Assembly (NCBI RefSeq): GCF_051020515.1 | Contig: NZ_CP194857.1 | Span: 2,728,001 to 2,792,000 of the forward strand | DNA: 64,000 nt | Reading direction: 5' to 3' | Origin: CALKWS01 sp051020515 | Lineage (GTDB): Bacteria > Actinomycetota > Actinomycetes > Actinomycetales > Beutenbergiaceae | Shown here: piece after piece, positions 9,628 to 18,202 of the stretch | Layout of the letters: every line of letters starts with the position of its first letter | How positions within the stretch are numbered: the first letter of the stretch is position 1 | Translations under genes and position numbers: made by a program | Notes under the pieces: model-generated | The model's database searches: none | What the model saw: only the letters and a program-made list of their open reading frames with translations | What the model was told of the DNA's origin: nothing

Positions 9628-10295
9628 TCAGGTGCCGCCGTGCCGGCCGGCCAGGAACTCCTCCATGGTGCGCAGCTTGTGGGGGCGCGCGCGGCGTGCT
9701 CCACCTCGCCCGCCGGCGCCTTGGTGCGGATCAGGTGGAGCAGATCGTCGTGCTCGGCGATCGAGACCGCCGGGCGCGAGGACAGCCGGATGAAACTGGA
9801 GCGGCGGATCATCGCCATCCGCTGCCACTCCCGGTCCACCAGGTCCAGCAGGCGCTGGTTCGGGCAGACCCCGCAGAGCACCCGGTGGAAGCGTTCGTTC
9901 AGTGCGGTGAAGCGCACCGGGTCGAAGTCCCCGTGGTGCAGACGGCGCATCTGCTCGTTGACCTCGGTTGCCTCGGCGACCTGCTCGGCGCTCAGGGCGG
10001 GCGCAGCCAGGGCGGTGGCCGCGCCCTCGAGGTAGGCCAGAGTCTGCATGGCGTCGGTGTAATCGCGCTCGTTGACTCCGCTGACCTCGGCACCCACGTT
10101 GCGGGTGAAGGTGACCAGCCCCTCGGCCTCCAGGCGACGGATCGCCTCACGGACCGGGACGGGGCTGACCTCGAACTCTCGAGCGAGTTTGTCCAGCACC
10201 AGCCGGTATCCCGCGCCGTAGGTGCCGGTGAGGATCCGGTCGCGTACCCGTTGGTAGACCATCTCGGACTTGGAGACCGCGACGAGTCTGGTCAC
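9628..10295 (-). CDS. GntR-family regulator with FCD domain (one frame break)
   Basis: After repair this is a 222-residue regulator. The winged helix includes LAREFEVSPVPVREAIRRLEAEGLV. The FCD ligand domain has the metal-binding histidines in ERFHRVL, AEHDDLLHL and EHAARA. The GTG start at 10295 follows a GGAGGG ribosome site; the longer Ala/Gly-rich upstream reading is untypical for the family. The frame breaks in a run of Gs at about 9680-9684; adding one base gives the normal ending HKLRTMEEFLAGRHGGT. It heads the unit with the thiamine-diphosphate enzyme and has an operator 77 bp upstream identical in type to the one before the aromatic operon, so it probably controls both. Confidence 0.83.
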
Positions 10296-10371
10296 TGCGC
10301 TCCCTCCGTTGGTGCCGGCCTCTGCTCGCGCGCCTGGCGCTGCTCGTGCGCCGGCCGTGCCGGCACCCAGC

Positions 10372-10383
10372 ATCATATACGAT
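10372..10383. promoter_or_regulatory. Second copy of the GntR operator
   Basis: ATCATATACGAT matches the palindrome at 547-558 in 11 of 12 positions and is followed by the same C. It lies 77 bp upstream of the GntR start on the minus strand, suggesting autoregulation. Confidence 0.65.
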
Positions 10384-10520
10384 CCTGCGTTCCCAGGTCA
10401 GCGGTGGGCGGCCCCGCCGCACACCTGAACGCGAACCGCCCCCGCGACGCACGCGCGACGGCGGCACAGCGGTTCAGCACGCTGTCGGCGAGACAGCGGT
10501 TCAGCACGCTGCGGATGGTT

Positions 10521-10592
10521 CCGAGCCCACCCGGTCCAGTGCCGCCGAGCCCGCCCGGTCCAGTGCCGCCGAGCCCGCCCGGTCCAGTGCCG
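10521..10592. repeat. Three 24-bp tandem repeats
   Basis: Units at 10521-10544, 10545-10568 and 10569-10592 each begin CCGAGCCC and end CCAGTGCCG. The second and third are identical and the first differs by one base. They are non-coding as far as can be judged. Confidence 0.85.
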
Positions 10593-10732
10593 CCGAGAGC
10601 GACCCCTGTAGCCGAAGGCGAGTGTTCGGCCACTCGCCCTCGGCCACGAGGCTCGCCCTGGAGCCGAAGCCGGCCGACGCCGTGCGCCGGGGCGTTGAGG
10701 CACCGGGGAGCCGTAGGCGGCCGGGGCCGTGC

Positions 10733-11590
10733 TCAGGGGCGTTCGCGCAGGTGCAGGTCGCCCGCGGTGCTGCGGAAATCGTAGATCCGCTCGGCGCCGA
10801 CGGTGCTGGACAGACCCTGCGTCAGGGTCGAAGCGGTGGTGCTGGTGCGGATCTCGTACTCACCGGCGGGCAGTTCGAACAACACGTCGGTGGCCGTGGT
10901 GCCCACATTGATCGAGGAGGGCAGTTCGGTGCCGTGGAAGCTCACCATCCCTGCGGTCATGTCGATCCGGACCGGGCCGGAGACGGCCAGGTCACGGGCG
11001 ATGACGTCGGAGGCGGTGCCGTCCACCTGGAGGGAACCAGCACTTCCGGTCAGGTGCATGTCGGCGGCGGTGGAGTTCACCGAGACGCCACCGAAGTCCC
11101 CCTCGATCTGCCCGTCCCCGGCCGTGGTGCGCAGGTCCAGGTCCGCTCCGGCCGAGGTGCGCGGCAAGGTGACCTCCACGTTGGCCCCCCGGCGGGAGGA
11201 CAGTGACGGGGTGAGGATGCCCAGGCCCCGGCCAGGCCGTTCCACCACGATCGAGAGCTCTCCGGCCCGCACGCTGTGCCGCAGGATCAGGTCGGGGTTG
11301 TTCTGGGTGAACTCGAACTCCACCTGATCCACATCGGCGTACCGCACCTGCACGTCGGTGGCGACGGTGCGCAGTGACACGCTGTCCACCTCTTCGGTGA
11401 CCTGGTGCAGGCCGCTCTGGTTCTCGTGCGTGGCCAGTGCGACCAGCCGCACCCCGGTGGGGACCAGGAGGCCGATCAGCAGCACCGTGCCGATCAGGAG
11501 CAGGGCGGCGCGAAGGGCGCTGTTGGGCCGCGCGTGCGGGGTGCCTGACGGCGGGGGAGAGGTGGGCTGGGGCGTTGCGGTGGCGGTCAT
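10733..11590 (-). CDS. DUF4097-like envelope protein with one membrane anchor
   Basis: This 285-residue protein has a Pro/Thr-rich cytoplasmic start, one transmembrane helix (about 27-52, ALLLIGTVLLIGLLVP) and then a long repetitive beta-strand region. That region has recurring Thr-Ala/Gly-Asp turns (TVATDVQV, TTAGDGQI, STAADMHL, TASDVIARD, TTATDVLF, STAGDLHL), typical of the DUF4097 putative-adhesin beta-solenoid. It is the last gene downstream of a sensor kinase and response regulator on the same strand, an arrangement seen for envelope-stress type systems. Its biochemical role is unknown. Confidence 0.75.
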   Translation of the reverse strand: MTATATPQPTSPPPSGTPHARPNSALRAALLLIGTVLLIGLLVPTGVRLVALATHENQSGLHQVTEEVDSVSLRTVATDVQVRYADVDQVEFEFTQNNPDLILRHSVRAGELSIVVERPGRGLGILTPSLSSRRGANVEVTLPRTSAGADLDLRTTAGDGQIEGDFGGVSVNSTAADMHLTGSAGSLQVDGTASDVIARDLAVSGPVRIDMTAGMVSFHGTELPSSINVGTTATDVLFELPAGEYEIRTSTTASTLTQGLSSTVGAERIYDFRSTAGDLHLRERP

Positions 11591-11641
11591 CGTGGGTCCT
11601 CAGGAAAGGTCGGTCGGAGTGGCGGTGTGCCGACGACGCGT

Positions 11642-11710
11642 TCGCCGGCTACGTGCGGGGGTATCTGCGCCGGCGCGGCGTGCGATTGGCCGGCTACATG
11701 CGGGGGTGTG
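11642..11710. repeat. Direct repeat between regulator and DUF4097 genes
   Basis: Two copies of a 24-bp sequence around GCCGGCTACRTGCGGGGGT start at about 11642 and 11687, spaced 45 bp, in the 148-bp gap before the DUF4097 start. No gene is evident here; they could be binding sites. Confidence 0.5.
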
Positions 11711-11738
11711 CGCGGCCCTGGGTTTCGGGGCCCCGGCG

Positions 11739-12398
11739 TCATGTCCCTCCGTTCTCGTGCCGGAGGTATCGCAGCACCGCAAGCACCCGCCGATTGCCGG
11801 TGGCCTCGCTCGACAGGCTCAACTTCGTGAAGATCGAGGAGATGTGCTTCTCCACCGCACCATCGGTGATGTGCAGTTGCTTCGCGATGGTGCGGTTGGC
11901 GGCGCCGGCGGCCATCGCGGCCAGCACCTCGCGCTCCCTGGCAGTCAGGGCCGTGAGCTCGTCCACCCGGCGCGAGCGCACCAGGATCTGGGCCACCACC
12001 TCCGGGTCCAGGGCCGTGCCACCGGCTCCCACGGTGGCGACCGCATCCAGGAAGTCCGTCACATCGGCCACCCGGTCCTTGAGCAGGTAGCCCAGGCCGG
12101 CGGTGTCACTGGCGATGAGTTCGGCGGCGTAGCGTTCCTCGACGTACTGGGACAGCACCAGCACGCACGTGTCGGGGTTCTGGGACCGGATCAGCACCGC
12201 GGCCCGGATGCCCTCGTCGGTGAACGTCGGGGGCATGCGCACATCCACCACGGCCAGGTCAGGGCTATGGGTGTCCACAGCGCGGAGCAGTTCGTTGGCG
12301 GTGCTCACGGTGGCCACCACCTCATGGTCGGCGTCGCTGAGCAGGCGCTCCAGTCCGGCGCGCAGCAGAACGGCGTCCTCGGCAATCACGATTCGCAT
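11739..12398 (-). CDS. NarL/LuxR-family response regulator
   Basis: This is an intact 219-residue response regulator. The receiver domain has acidic residues EDA at 7-9, the phospho-acceptor Asp52 in VVDVRMP and the conserved Lys in YLLKDRV. The C-terminal LuxR helix-turn-helix runs from LTAREREVLAAMAAGAANRTIAKQL to VEKHISSIFTKL. It overlaps the end of the sensor kinase gene, so the two are translationally coupled partners. It most likely controls this operon, including the DUF4097 protein. Confidence 0.9.
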   Translation of the reverse strand: MRIVIAEDAVLLRAGLERLLSDADHEVVATVSTANELLRAVDTHSPDLAVVDVRMPPTFTDEGIRAAVLIRSQNPDTCVLVLSQYVEERYAAELIASDTAGLGYLLKDRVADVTDFLDAVATVGAGGTALDPEVVAQILVRSRRVDELTALTAREREVLAAMAAGAANRTIAKQLHITDGAVEKHISSIFTKLSLSSEATGNRRVLAVLRYLRHENGGT

Positions 12399-13584
12399 GG
12401 CACCAGTACCTCGATCTCGGTTGGACCGCCCTCGGGGCTGGTCAGGGTGAACGTGCCGCCGGCGGAACGGACCCGGTCGCCGATGCCACTCAAGCCCCCA
12501 CCGGGTGTGACGTAGGCCGATCCGCGCCCGTTGTCGGTGATCCGCCCGCAGACTGCGCCATCGCGCCGGTTGACCTGCACCTGTGCGCTGGTGGCGCCGG
12601 AGTGTTTGGCGACGTTGGTCAGGGCCTCGGCGACCACGAAGTACAACACCGCCTCGGTCTCGCCATCGAGGCGACCGGCAGGTTCACCTCCAGGCGCACC
12701 GGGACCGGGCTGCGGGAGGCCACCGCGGACAGTGCCGCATCGAGGCCACGATCGGTCAGGACCGCCGGGTGCATGCCGCGGGCGAGATGGCGTAGTTCGG
12801 TGATCGACTCCTTGATCTCCTCATGGGCCTCATCCAGCAGTTGGCGGGCTCCCTGCGGGTCCTCGTCGAACCGGTGCTTGGCCATGCCCAGGGTCATTGC
12901 GGTGGAGACCAGCCGCGGCTGAACGCCGTCGTGCAGGTCGCGTTCGAAGCGGCGTCGCTCGGTGTCGGCCGCACTGACCGCGCCCTTGCGCGCCTGCGCC
13001 AACTGGTTGACCTGCCCGGCCAGCGCCGCCGAGCGGCTCGGACCCAGCAGGGCCACCGAGGCGGCCTCGTCCAGCCGGCCGATGTAGGCGACGTACAGCA
13101 CCAGGAGCAGCAACGCGGCCAGTCCGGCTGCCACCGGCATCGCCCAGGAGACGGTGCCGGCGTTCGCGGACAGGGTGAGCCACTCCAGCAGGCCGATGCC
13201 GCCGGCGAGGATGAGGAGCATGCCGCTGCCCACCAGCATCGTGATCAGGTGGTGGGCGAGCGTTCGCCAGGTGACCGGATCGGTCATGTCGGTCAGGCCC
13301 TGGGCGAAGGGGCGGAGCCAGTCGGTGCGAGTGGTGCGGCGGCGGTGGGGTGCCTCGATGGCCACGTTGTGCAGGGCCATCGCGCGGTGCCGCTCAGCAG
13401 AGCCGCTCACCCGGGTCAGAGCGGCGGTACCGAGGAGGAGCAGCACGCCGAGGCCTGCCAGCAGGATCAGCGGAATACCTGTGGCGATCAGGGCAAGGAA
13501 CAGCGTCACCCAGAACGTTCCGACGATGAAGTCCAGGAACAGGTCCACTGCCCGTGACCAGGTGGTGATGAGTTTGGTTTTCAC
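12386..13584 (-). CDS. Sensor histidine kinase, NarX/DesK type (one frame break)
   Basis: About 399 residues after repair. Four hydrophobic segments lie in the first 180 residues (for example VTLFLALIATGIPLILLAGL). The HisKA_3 phospho-acceptor is in ERDLHDGVQPRLV and the HATPase domain has the N box in VVAEALTNVAKHSGA and the G box NGRGSAYVTPGGGLSGIGDR. The frame breaks near 12676, where one G or C is missing before the segment RLDGETEAVLYFV. It partners the response regulator, whose start overlaps its stop. The signal sensed is unknown; the short periplasmic loops suggest membrane or envelope sensing. Confidence 0.85.
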
Positions 13585-13956
13585 ACCCTGAACGCTACGG
13601 GCGCCCGGTGGTGGCTTCTACGGTGCTGGCCGGTCAATCCAGGGGAGGGTTTTCCCCACCCCGCCACACGTGCGGGCACGATACAACGTCTCCCGCTGCC
13701 ACCGTGGACGGCGACGCACTAGGCTCGGGTACGCCGCAGGACCGATGCGCGGCCGGCGCGGCCGGCCCGCACACGGTCCGTACCAGGGATGTGGTCCGCT
13801 GGAGGAGTCGAGGAGTGTCAATCGCAATGGAGGGTTCGCCGGATCTCGCGAACACCGTCCGCGACACCCAGCCCGCACGTCCGCGATGCAGCCACGGTCC
13901 CCGACGGCCCGCCCGACGCCCGAGAGTAATTGTGATTCGCCCTTGATGGAAGGAAG
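13585..13956. other. 372-bp divergent intergenic region
   Basis: This separates the sensor kinase (minus strand) from the oxidoreductase gene (plus strand) and should hold both promoters. A 9-bp direct repeat (GCGCGGCCG twice, near 13750) is the only structure seen. No supported gene and no copy of the operators found elsewhere in the window. Confidence 0.5.
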
Positions 13957-15047
13957 ATGATGAGCGCAACTGATGGCGCCAACTACGCCCCTGATCCGAT
14001 GCCGGCGCCGGTGGTGGGGCCTGGTGAGTTCGTGTTCGCCGCGATCGGGTTGGATCATGGTCATATCGGGGGGATGTGCCAGGGGTTGATCGGTGCTGGG
14101 GCGCAGTTGAAGTGGGTGTATGACCCTGACCCGGCCAAGGTTGCGGCGTTCAGGCAGAACTTCCCGCAGGTGCGCGTGCGCGTAGTGAGGCCGAGGTCCT
14201 TGAGGATGATCAGGTGCATCTGGTGGCCGGGGCTGCGGTGACTGCGGATAGGGCGGCGTTGGGGATTCGGGTGATGAATGCGGGGAAGGATTACTTCACC
14301 GATAAGGCGCCGCTGACGACGTTGGAGCAGTTGGCTGCGGCGAAGGAGGCGGTGGCGGCGACCGGGCGTAAGTATGCGGTGTATTACTCCGAGCGTCTGC
14401 ATGTGGAGGCTTCGGTGTTCGCCGGTCAGTTGATCGAGGCCGGTGCGATCGGCAAGGTGGTCCAGGTGATCGGGATGGGCCCGCACCGTCTCGGTGCCGC
14501 GGGGCGTCCGGAGTGGTTCTTCCAGCGGGAGCGGTACGGGGGGATCTTGTGTGACATCGGGTCGCATCAGATCGAGCAGATCCTGCATTACACCGGCTCG
14601 ACCGATGCCGAGGTGGTGCGGTCCCAGATCGCGAATTACCACAACCCCGATTACCCGGAGTTGGATGACTTCGGTGATGCGATGCTGGTGACCGATACCG
14701 GGGCCAGTGGGTACTTCCGGTGTGATTGGTTCACCCCCGATGGTCTGCAGGGGTGGGGTGATGGGCGTAGTTTCATCCTCGGGACCGAGGGGTTCATCGA
14801 GCAGCGTAAGTACATGAACATCACCACCTCCGATGGTCCGGGGCATGTGTACCTGGCCAATGGGCAGGAGGAGACCCATTTCAATGTGCACGGCAAGGTG
14901 GGTTACCCCTACTTCGGTGAACTGATCCGGGACTGTCTGGCGCGCACCGAGAACGCGATGACCCAGGAGCACGCCTTCAAGGCCGCCGAACTGGCGGTGC
15001 GCGCCCAGATGCAAGCGGTCGACCTGGTCCCACGCCCCGCCCACTGA
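13957..15047 (+). CDS. Gfo/Idh/MocA-family NAD(P) oxidoreductase (one frame break)
   Basis: About 363 residues after repair. The N-terminal Rossmann domain (AAIGLDHGHIGGMCQGL, then VYDPDPAKV) leads into the family's second signature DKAPLTTLEQL, with the catalytic-type region at GGILCDIGSHQIEQILHYTG. The family oxidises or reduces sugars and cyclitols. The ATG at 13957 follows GGAAGG. The frame breaks near 14178, where GTG-GCG has lost a G. Codon use differs from its neighbours, with many T- and G-ending codons (GAT, GGG, TTG, CGT), which suggests a separate origin. Next to arabinofuranosidases it could act on arabinose or a derivative; this is inference. Confidence 0.8.
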
Positions 15048-15398
15048 CCCCCGCGCCCCACCAACCCGAGCACTCGTCCGACCACCCGGAGCCGCTCACC
15101 CCAGCACCCCCGAGCGCTGAGACGGGTGGGGTGCGGTGGCTCCGGTCGCGCACCCCCTGTCTCGCGGGCGATCGACCGGTGTCACCTGGAGTGGGGCGCC
15201 AGGGCGAGCCCTGGAGTCCGGTGGCTTGCCAGGGGTAGCCCCGGTTGGCGCGAGGGCGGGTCCCGATGGGCGCGAGGTGCGCGCCCCAGGCCGGCCCCGC
15301 TGGGTGCGAGGTGCGCACCGGGGCGAGCCCGGTGGACGACGGTCCAGGCGGTGTGAAATGGTACATACCATCGAGGTTTTCTAACGGAGGAATGCTGC
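15048..15398. other. 351-bp intergenic region before the peptidase operon
   Basis: GC-rich non-coding sequence with imperfect direct repeats of GGGYGCGAGGTGCGC (about 15266-15320) and, at its right end, the ATGGTAC palindrome. No gene is supported. Confidence 0.55.
15358..15371. promoter_or_regulatory. GntR-type operator, site 1 of 3
   Basis: ATGGTACATACCAT is an inverted repeat with 6-bp arms (ATGGTA/TACCAT) around CA, 28 bp before the start of the peptidase gene at 15399. It fits the tnGTa..tACna FCD-GntR pattern. Related sites are at 29585 and 41311. Confidence 0.65.
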
Positions 15399-16714
15399 GT
15401 GACTCGAGCCGAACCCTGGACCTACTCCATGCCCGGCATGTGGGTGAGTGAACGAACGATCGAGGTCCCCCTGGACTGGGACGAACCGAGTGGGGAGACC
15501 ATCGAGGTCTTCGTCCGCGAACTCATCGACCCGGGCCGGCGTGACGCCGACCTGCCCCTGATCACCTACCTCCAGGGTGGCCCCGGCGGGGCGAACCCAC
15601 GCCCGCTGACCGGCTCCGGCGGCTGGCTGGCCGAGGCGCTGGCGAACTACCGGGTCGTGCTGGTGGACCAGCGCGGCCCGGTCGCAGCACACCGATCGAG
15701 GCCTCCGACGTGCAGGCCCGTGGCGACGCCGCAGCGGGGGCTGACTACCTGGCCAAGTTCCGCGCCGACTCGATCGTGCGGGACCTGGAACACGTGCGTA
15801 CCACCCTGTACGAGGGTCGCAAGTGGGCCACCATCGCCCAGAGTTTCGGCGGTTGGATCACGTTGACCTACCTCTCCGTCGCCCCACGGGCCCTGAGTGC
15901 CTGCTACATCCACGGTGGGGTCCCGGGGACGCCGCCGGCGGCCGCCGACGTCTACCGCCGCACCTTCACCCGGGTGCAGGACAAGACCGCCGAGTTCTAC
16001 CGTCGCTACCCGGCCGACGCCGACATCGTGGCCGCGATCGCCGACCACCTCCAATCCAACGACGTGCGATTGCCCGACGGCGACCGGCTCACCGTGCGTA
16101 GGTTCCAGTCCCTGGGCATCGACTTCGGGATGAAACCCGGCTTCGAGCGGATGCACTGGCTGCTCGAGGGGGCGTTCGTGCGACCGGGCCGGCTGTCCAC
16201 CGGCTTCCTGGAGCAGGTCCAGGCCCGCACCTCCTCCGCCGGCAACCCGCTGTTCTGGACGCTGCAGGAGTCCATCTACGGCGACGTCGGCTCGGGCCCC
16301 ACCGCGTGGGCTGCCCAGGCCGAACGCGACCGTCGCCCGGAGTTCGCCGAAGACCGCCGCCCCTTGCTGTTCACCGGCGAGATGGCCTTCCCGTGGATGT
16401 TCGGGGAGGTACGGCTGCTGCGCGGCTTCGCCCCGGCGGTGAACGAACTGGCCCACCGCCAGAACTGGTCCCGGTTGTACGACCTGGACGCCTTGGCCGC
16501 CAACGAGGTCCCGGTGGCCGCGGCGGTCTACTACGACGACATGTACGTCGACGCCCACCTGCAACTGGACACCCTGTCCGGGCTGGGCAATTCCCAATAC
16601 TGGGTCACCAACGAGTTCGAACACGACGGCATCGGCGCCGAACGGACCTTCGCGCGGTTGCGCGAACTGGTCCGTGACCGCGGCGGAGAACAGACAGGAA
16701 ACGAAGCGCGATGA
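15399..16714 (+). CDS. Proline iminopeptidase-like alpha/beta hydrolase, S33 (one frame break)
   Basis: About 438 residues after repair. The fold shows the oxyanion motif YLQGGPGG, the conserved DQRG turn, the nucleophile elbow AQSFGGW (Ser instead in the usual GxSxGG context with Ala first), an acidic residue near AVYYDDMYVD and the histidine in TNEFEHDG. Prolyl aminopeptidases of family S33 remove N-terminal proline, and some accept hydroxyproline. The GTG start at 15399 follows TAACGGAGG. The frame breaks near 15677: one base is missing in GGC-CC, after which GRSTPIEASDVQARG follows. It overlaps the aminopeptidase P gene by ATGA, so the two are co-translated. Confidence 0.82.
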
Positions 16715-18179
16715 CGCACACTGCCCACCAGGCCGGCCCCGCCACCAAGCCCCCATACGCCGGCACCCGCCCCCCGCGGTTGCACCAGATCCCGGCCTTC
16801 ACCGACTACATCGCCCAGCACTGGGGCTCCCAGCCCATTCCGGTGGACCTGCCCGAGGGAACCGCGCCTGCGGCGGCGGCCCACCGTCGTCGGCTCAGTG
16901 CCGCTCTGCCCGGCCGCACCATCGTGGCCGCAGCCGGCACCGCGCCGATCCGTAACGACGACTGCGCCTACGGCTTCCGCGCCGACAGTGACTTCGTCTG
17001 GCTCACCGGGGTGCAGGTGGAGGGCGCCGTGGTGGTGATGACTCCGGTCAGCGGCGGCCATGAGACCACCGTCTACCTTCCGCCGCCGTTCCGGCCGGGC
17101 GAGGACGGCTTCTTCGGCAACGCGATGCACGGTGAACTCTGGGTCGGCGCCTCCCCAGGGCTGACCGAGTGGTCCCAGGCTCTGGACGTGGCCGTCCGGG
17201 ACGTCGCCGAACTGGACACCTCCGGGACCATCGCCTCCACCAATGGTCCGGTGCTGGCCACCGCGGTGGTGCCCGAGACCCTGCGCCGGAGCCACTCGAT
17301 GGAGGTCTCGGCCGAACTGGGCCGTGCGCTGGCCCAGCTGCGGATGATCAAGGACGACTGGGAGATCGCCCAGTTGCGCCACGCCGTGGACGCCAGCGTG
17401 GGCGGCTTCGCCGCCGTGGCCGGTGAGATTCCCCGTGCCATCGACGAGGGCCTGGGGGAGCGCTGGCTGCAGGGCACCTTCGACCGGCATGCCCGGACGC
17501 ACGGCAACGGCCCGGGCTACTCCACGATCGTGGGTTCGGGACCCAACGCACCGGTGCTGCACTGGACCCGGTGCGACGGCCCCATCCTCCCCGACGGGAC
17601 GCTGCTCCTGGACATGGGGGTGGAGGCCCGCAGCCTCTACACCGCCGACGTCACCCGCACCCTGCCGGCCTCGGGCACTTCTTCAGCCCCGCCCAGCGCC
17701 AGGTGCATGACCTGGTGGAGAAGTCCCACCGGATCGCGATGAGCCACGTCCGCCCCGGGGTGAACTACCTGGACTTCCACTTCGCCGCCATGGAGGTGCT
17801 GGCCCAGGGCCTGCACGACTGGGGCCTGCTGCCCGTCTCGGTCGATGAGGCACTGTCCCCGGCGGGCCAGCAGCACCGGCGCTACATCGTCTGTGGCGTC
17901 GGGCACCACCTGGGCCTGGATGTGCACGACTGCTCCAAGGCCGAGTGGGAGGACTACATGGGCGCCGACCTGCAGCCCGGCGTGGTGATGACCGTGGAGC
18001 CGGGCCTGTACTTCCACACCAACGACCTGTCCGTACCACCGGAACTGCGTGGCATCGGCGTGCGGCTGGAGGATGACCTGCTGGTCACCGACGCCGGCGC
18101 CGAGGTGCTGTCCGAGGCCCTGCCCATCGATGCCGCGGGCGTCGAGCAGTGGACCCGCCAGCACATGCCCTCCGCCTGA
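16711..18179 (+). CDS. Xaa-Pro aminopeptidase, M24 (one frame break)
   Basis: About 489 residues after repair. The N-terminal creatinase-like domain is followed by the pita-bread catalytic domain with all five metal ligands: Asp in LLLDMGVE, Asp in YTADVTRTL, His in GVGHHLGLDVHD, Glu in MTVEPGLYF and Glu in GVRLEDDLLVT. It removes the residue before an N-terminal proline in peptides; no signal peptide is seen, so it acts inside the cell. The frame breaks near 17676 (GGC-CAC has lost one C) and continues HFFSPAQRQVHDLV. Its pairing with a proline iminopeptidase and hydroxyproline enzymes points to processing of imported proline-rich peptides. Confidence 0.87.
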
Positions 18180-18202
18180 CACCCACCCAACCTGGAGACG
18201 AC

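Larger units (their letters stand above)
10296..10732. other. 437-bp intergenic region with operator and repeats, no convincing gene
   Basis: The region between the GntR gene and the DUF4097 gene contains the operator at 10372-10383, a 19-bp direct repeat (ACAGCGGTTCAGCACGCTG at 10466-10484 and 10493-10511) and three 24-bp tandem units. A minus-strand reading of 86 residues (10373-10633) exists but consists largely of Gly-Pro repeats and has no support as a gene. Confidence 0.6.

Noticed and set aside
10521..10592. CRISPR array
   Set aside because: The three 24-bp units are directly adjacent with no spacers, and no cas genes are present.
10373..10633. Small minus-strand protein with Gly-Thr-Gly-Pro repeats
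   Set aside because: The repeats follow from the DNA repeats, it overlaps the GntR operator, and the ribosome site is weak. A real gene cannot be excluded but is not supported.
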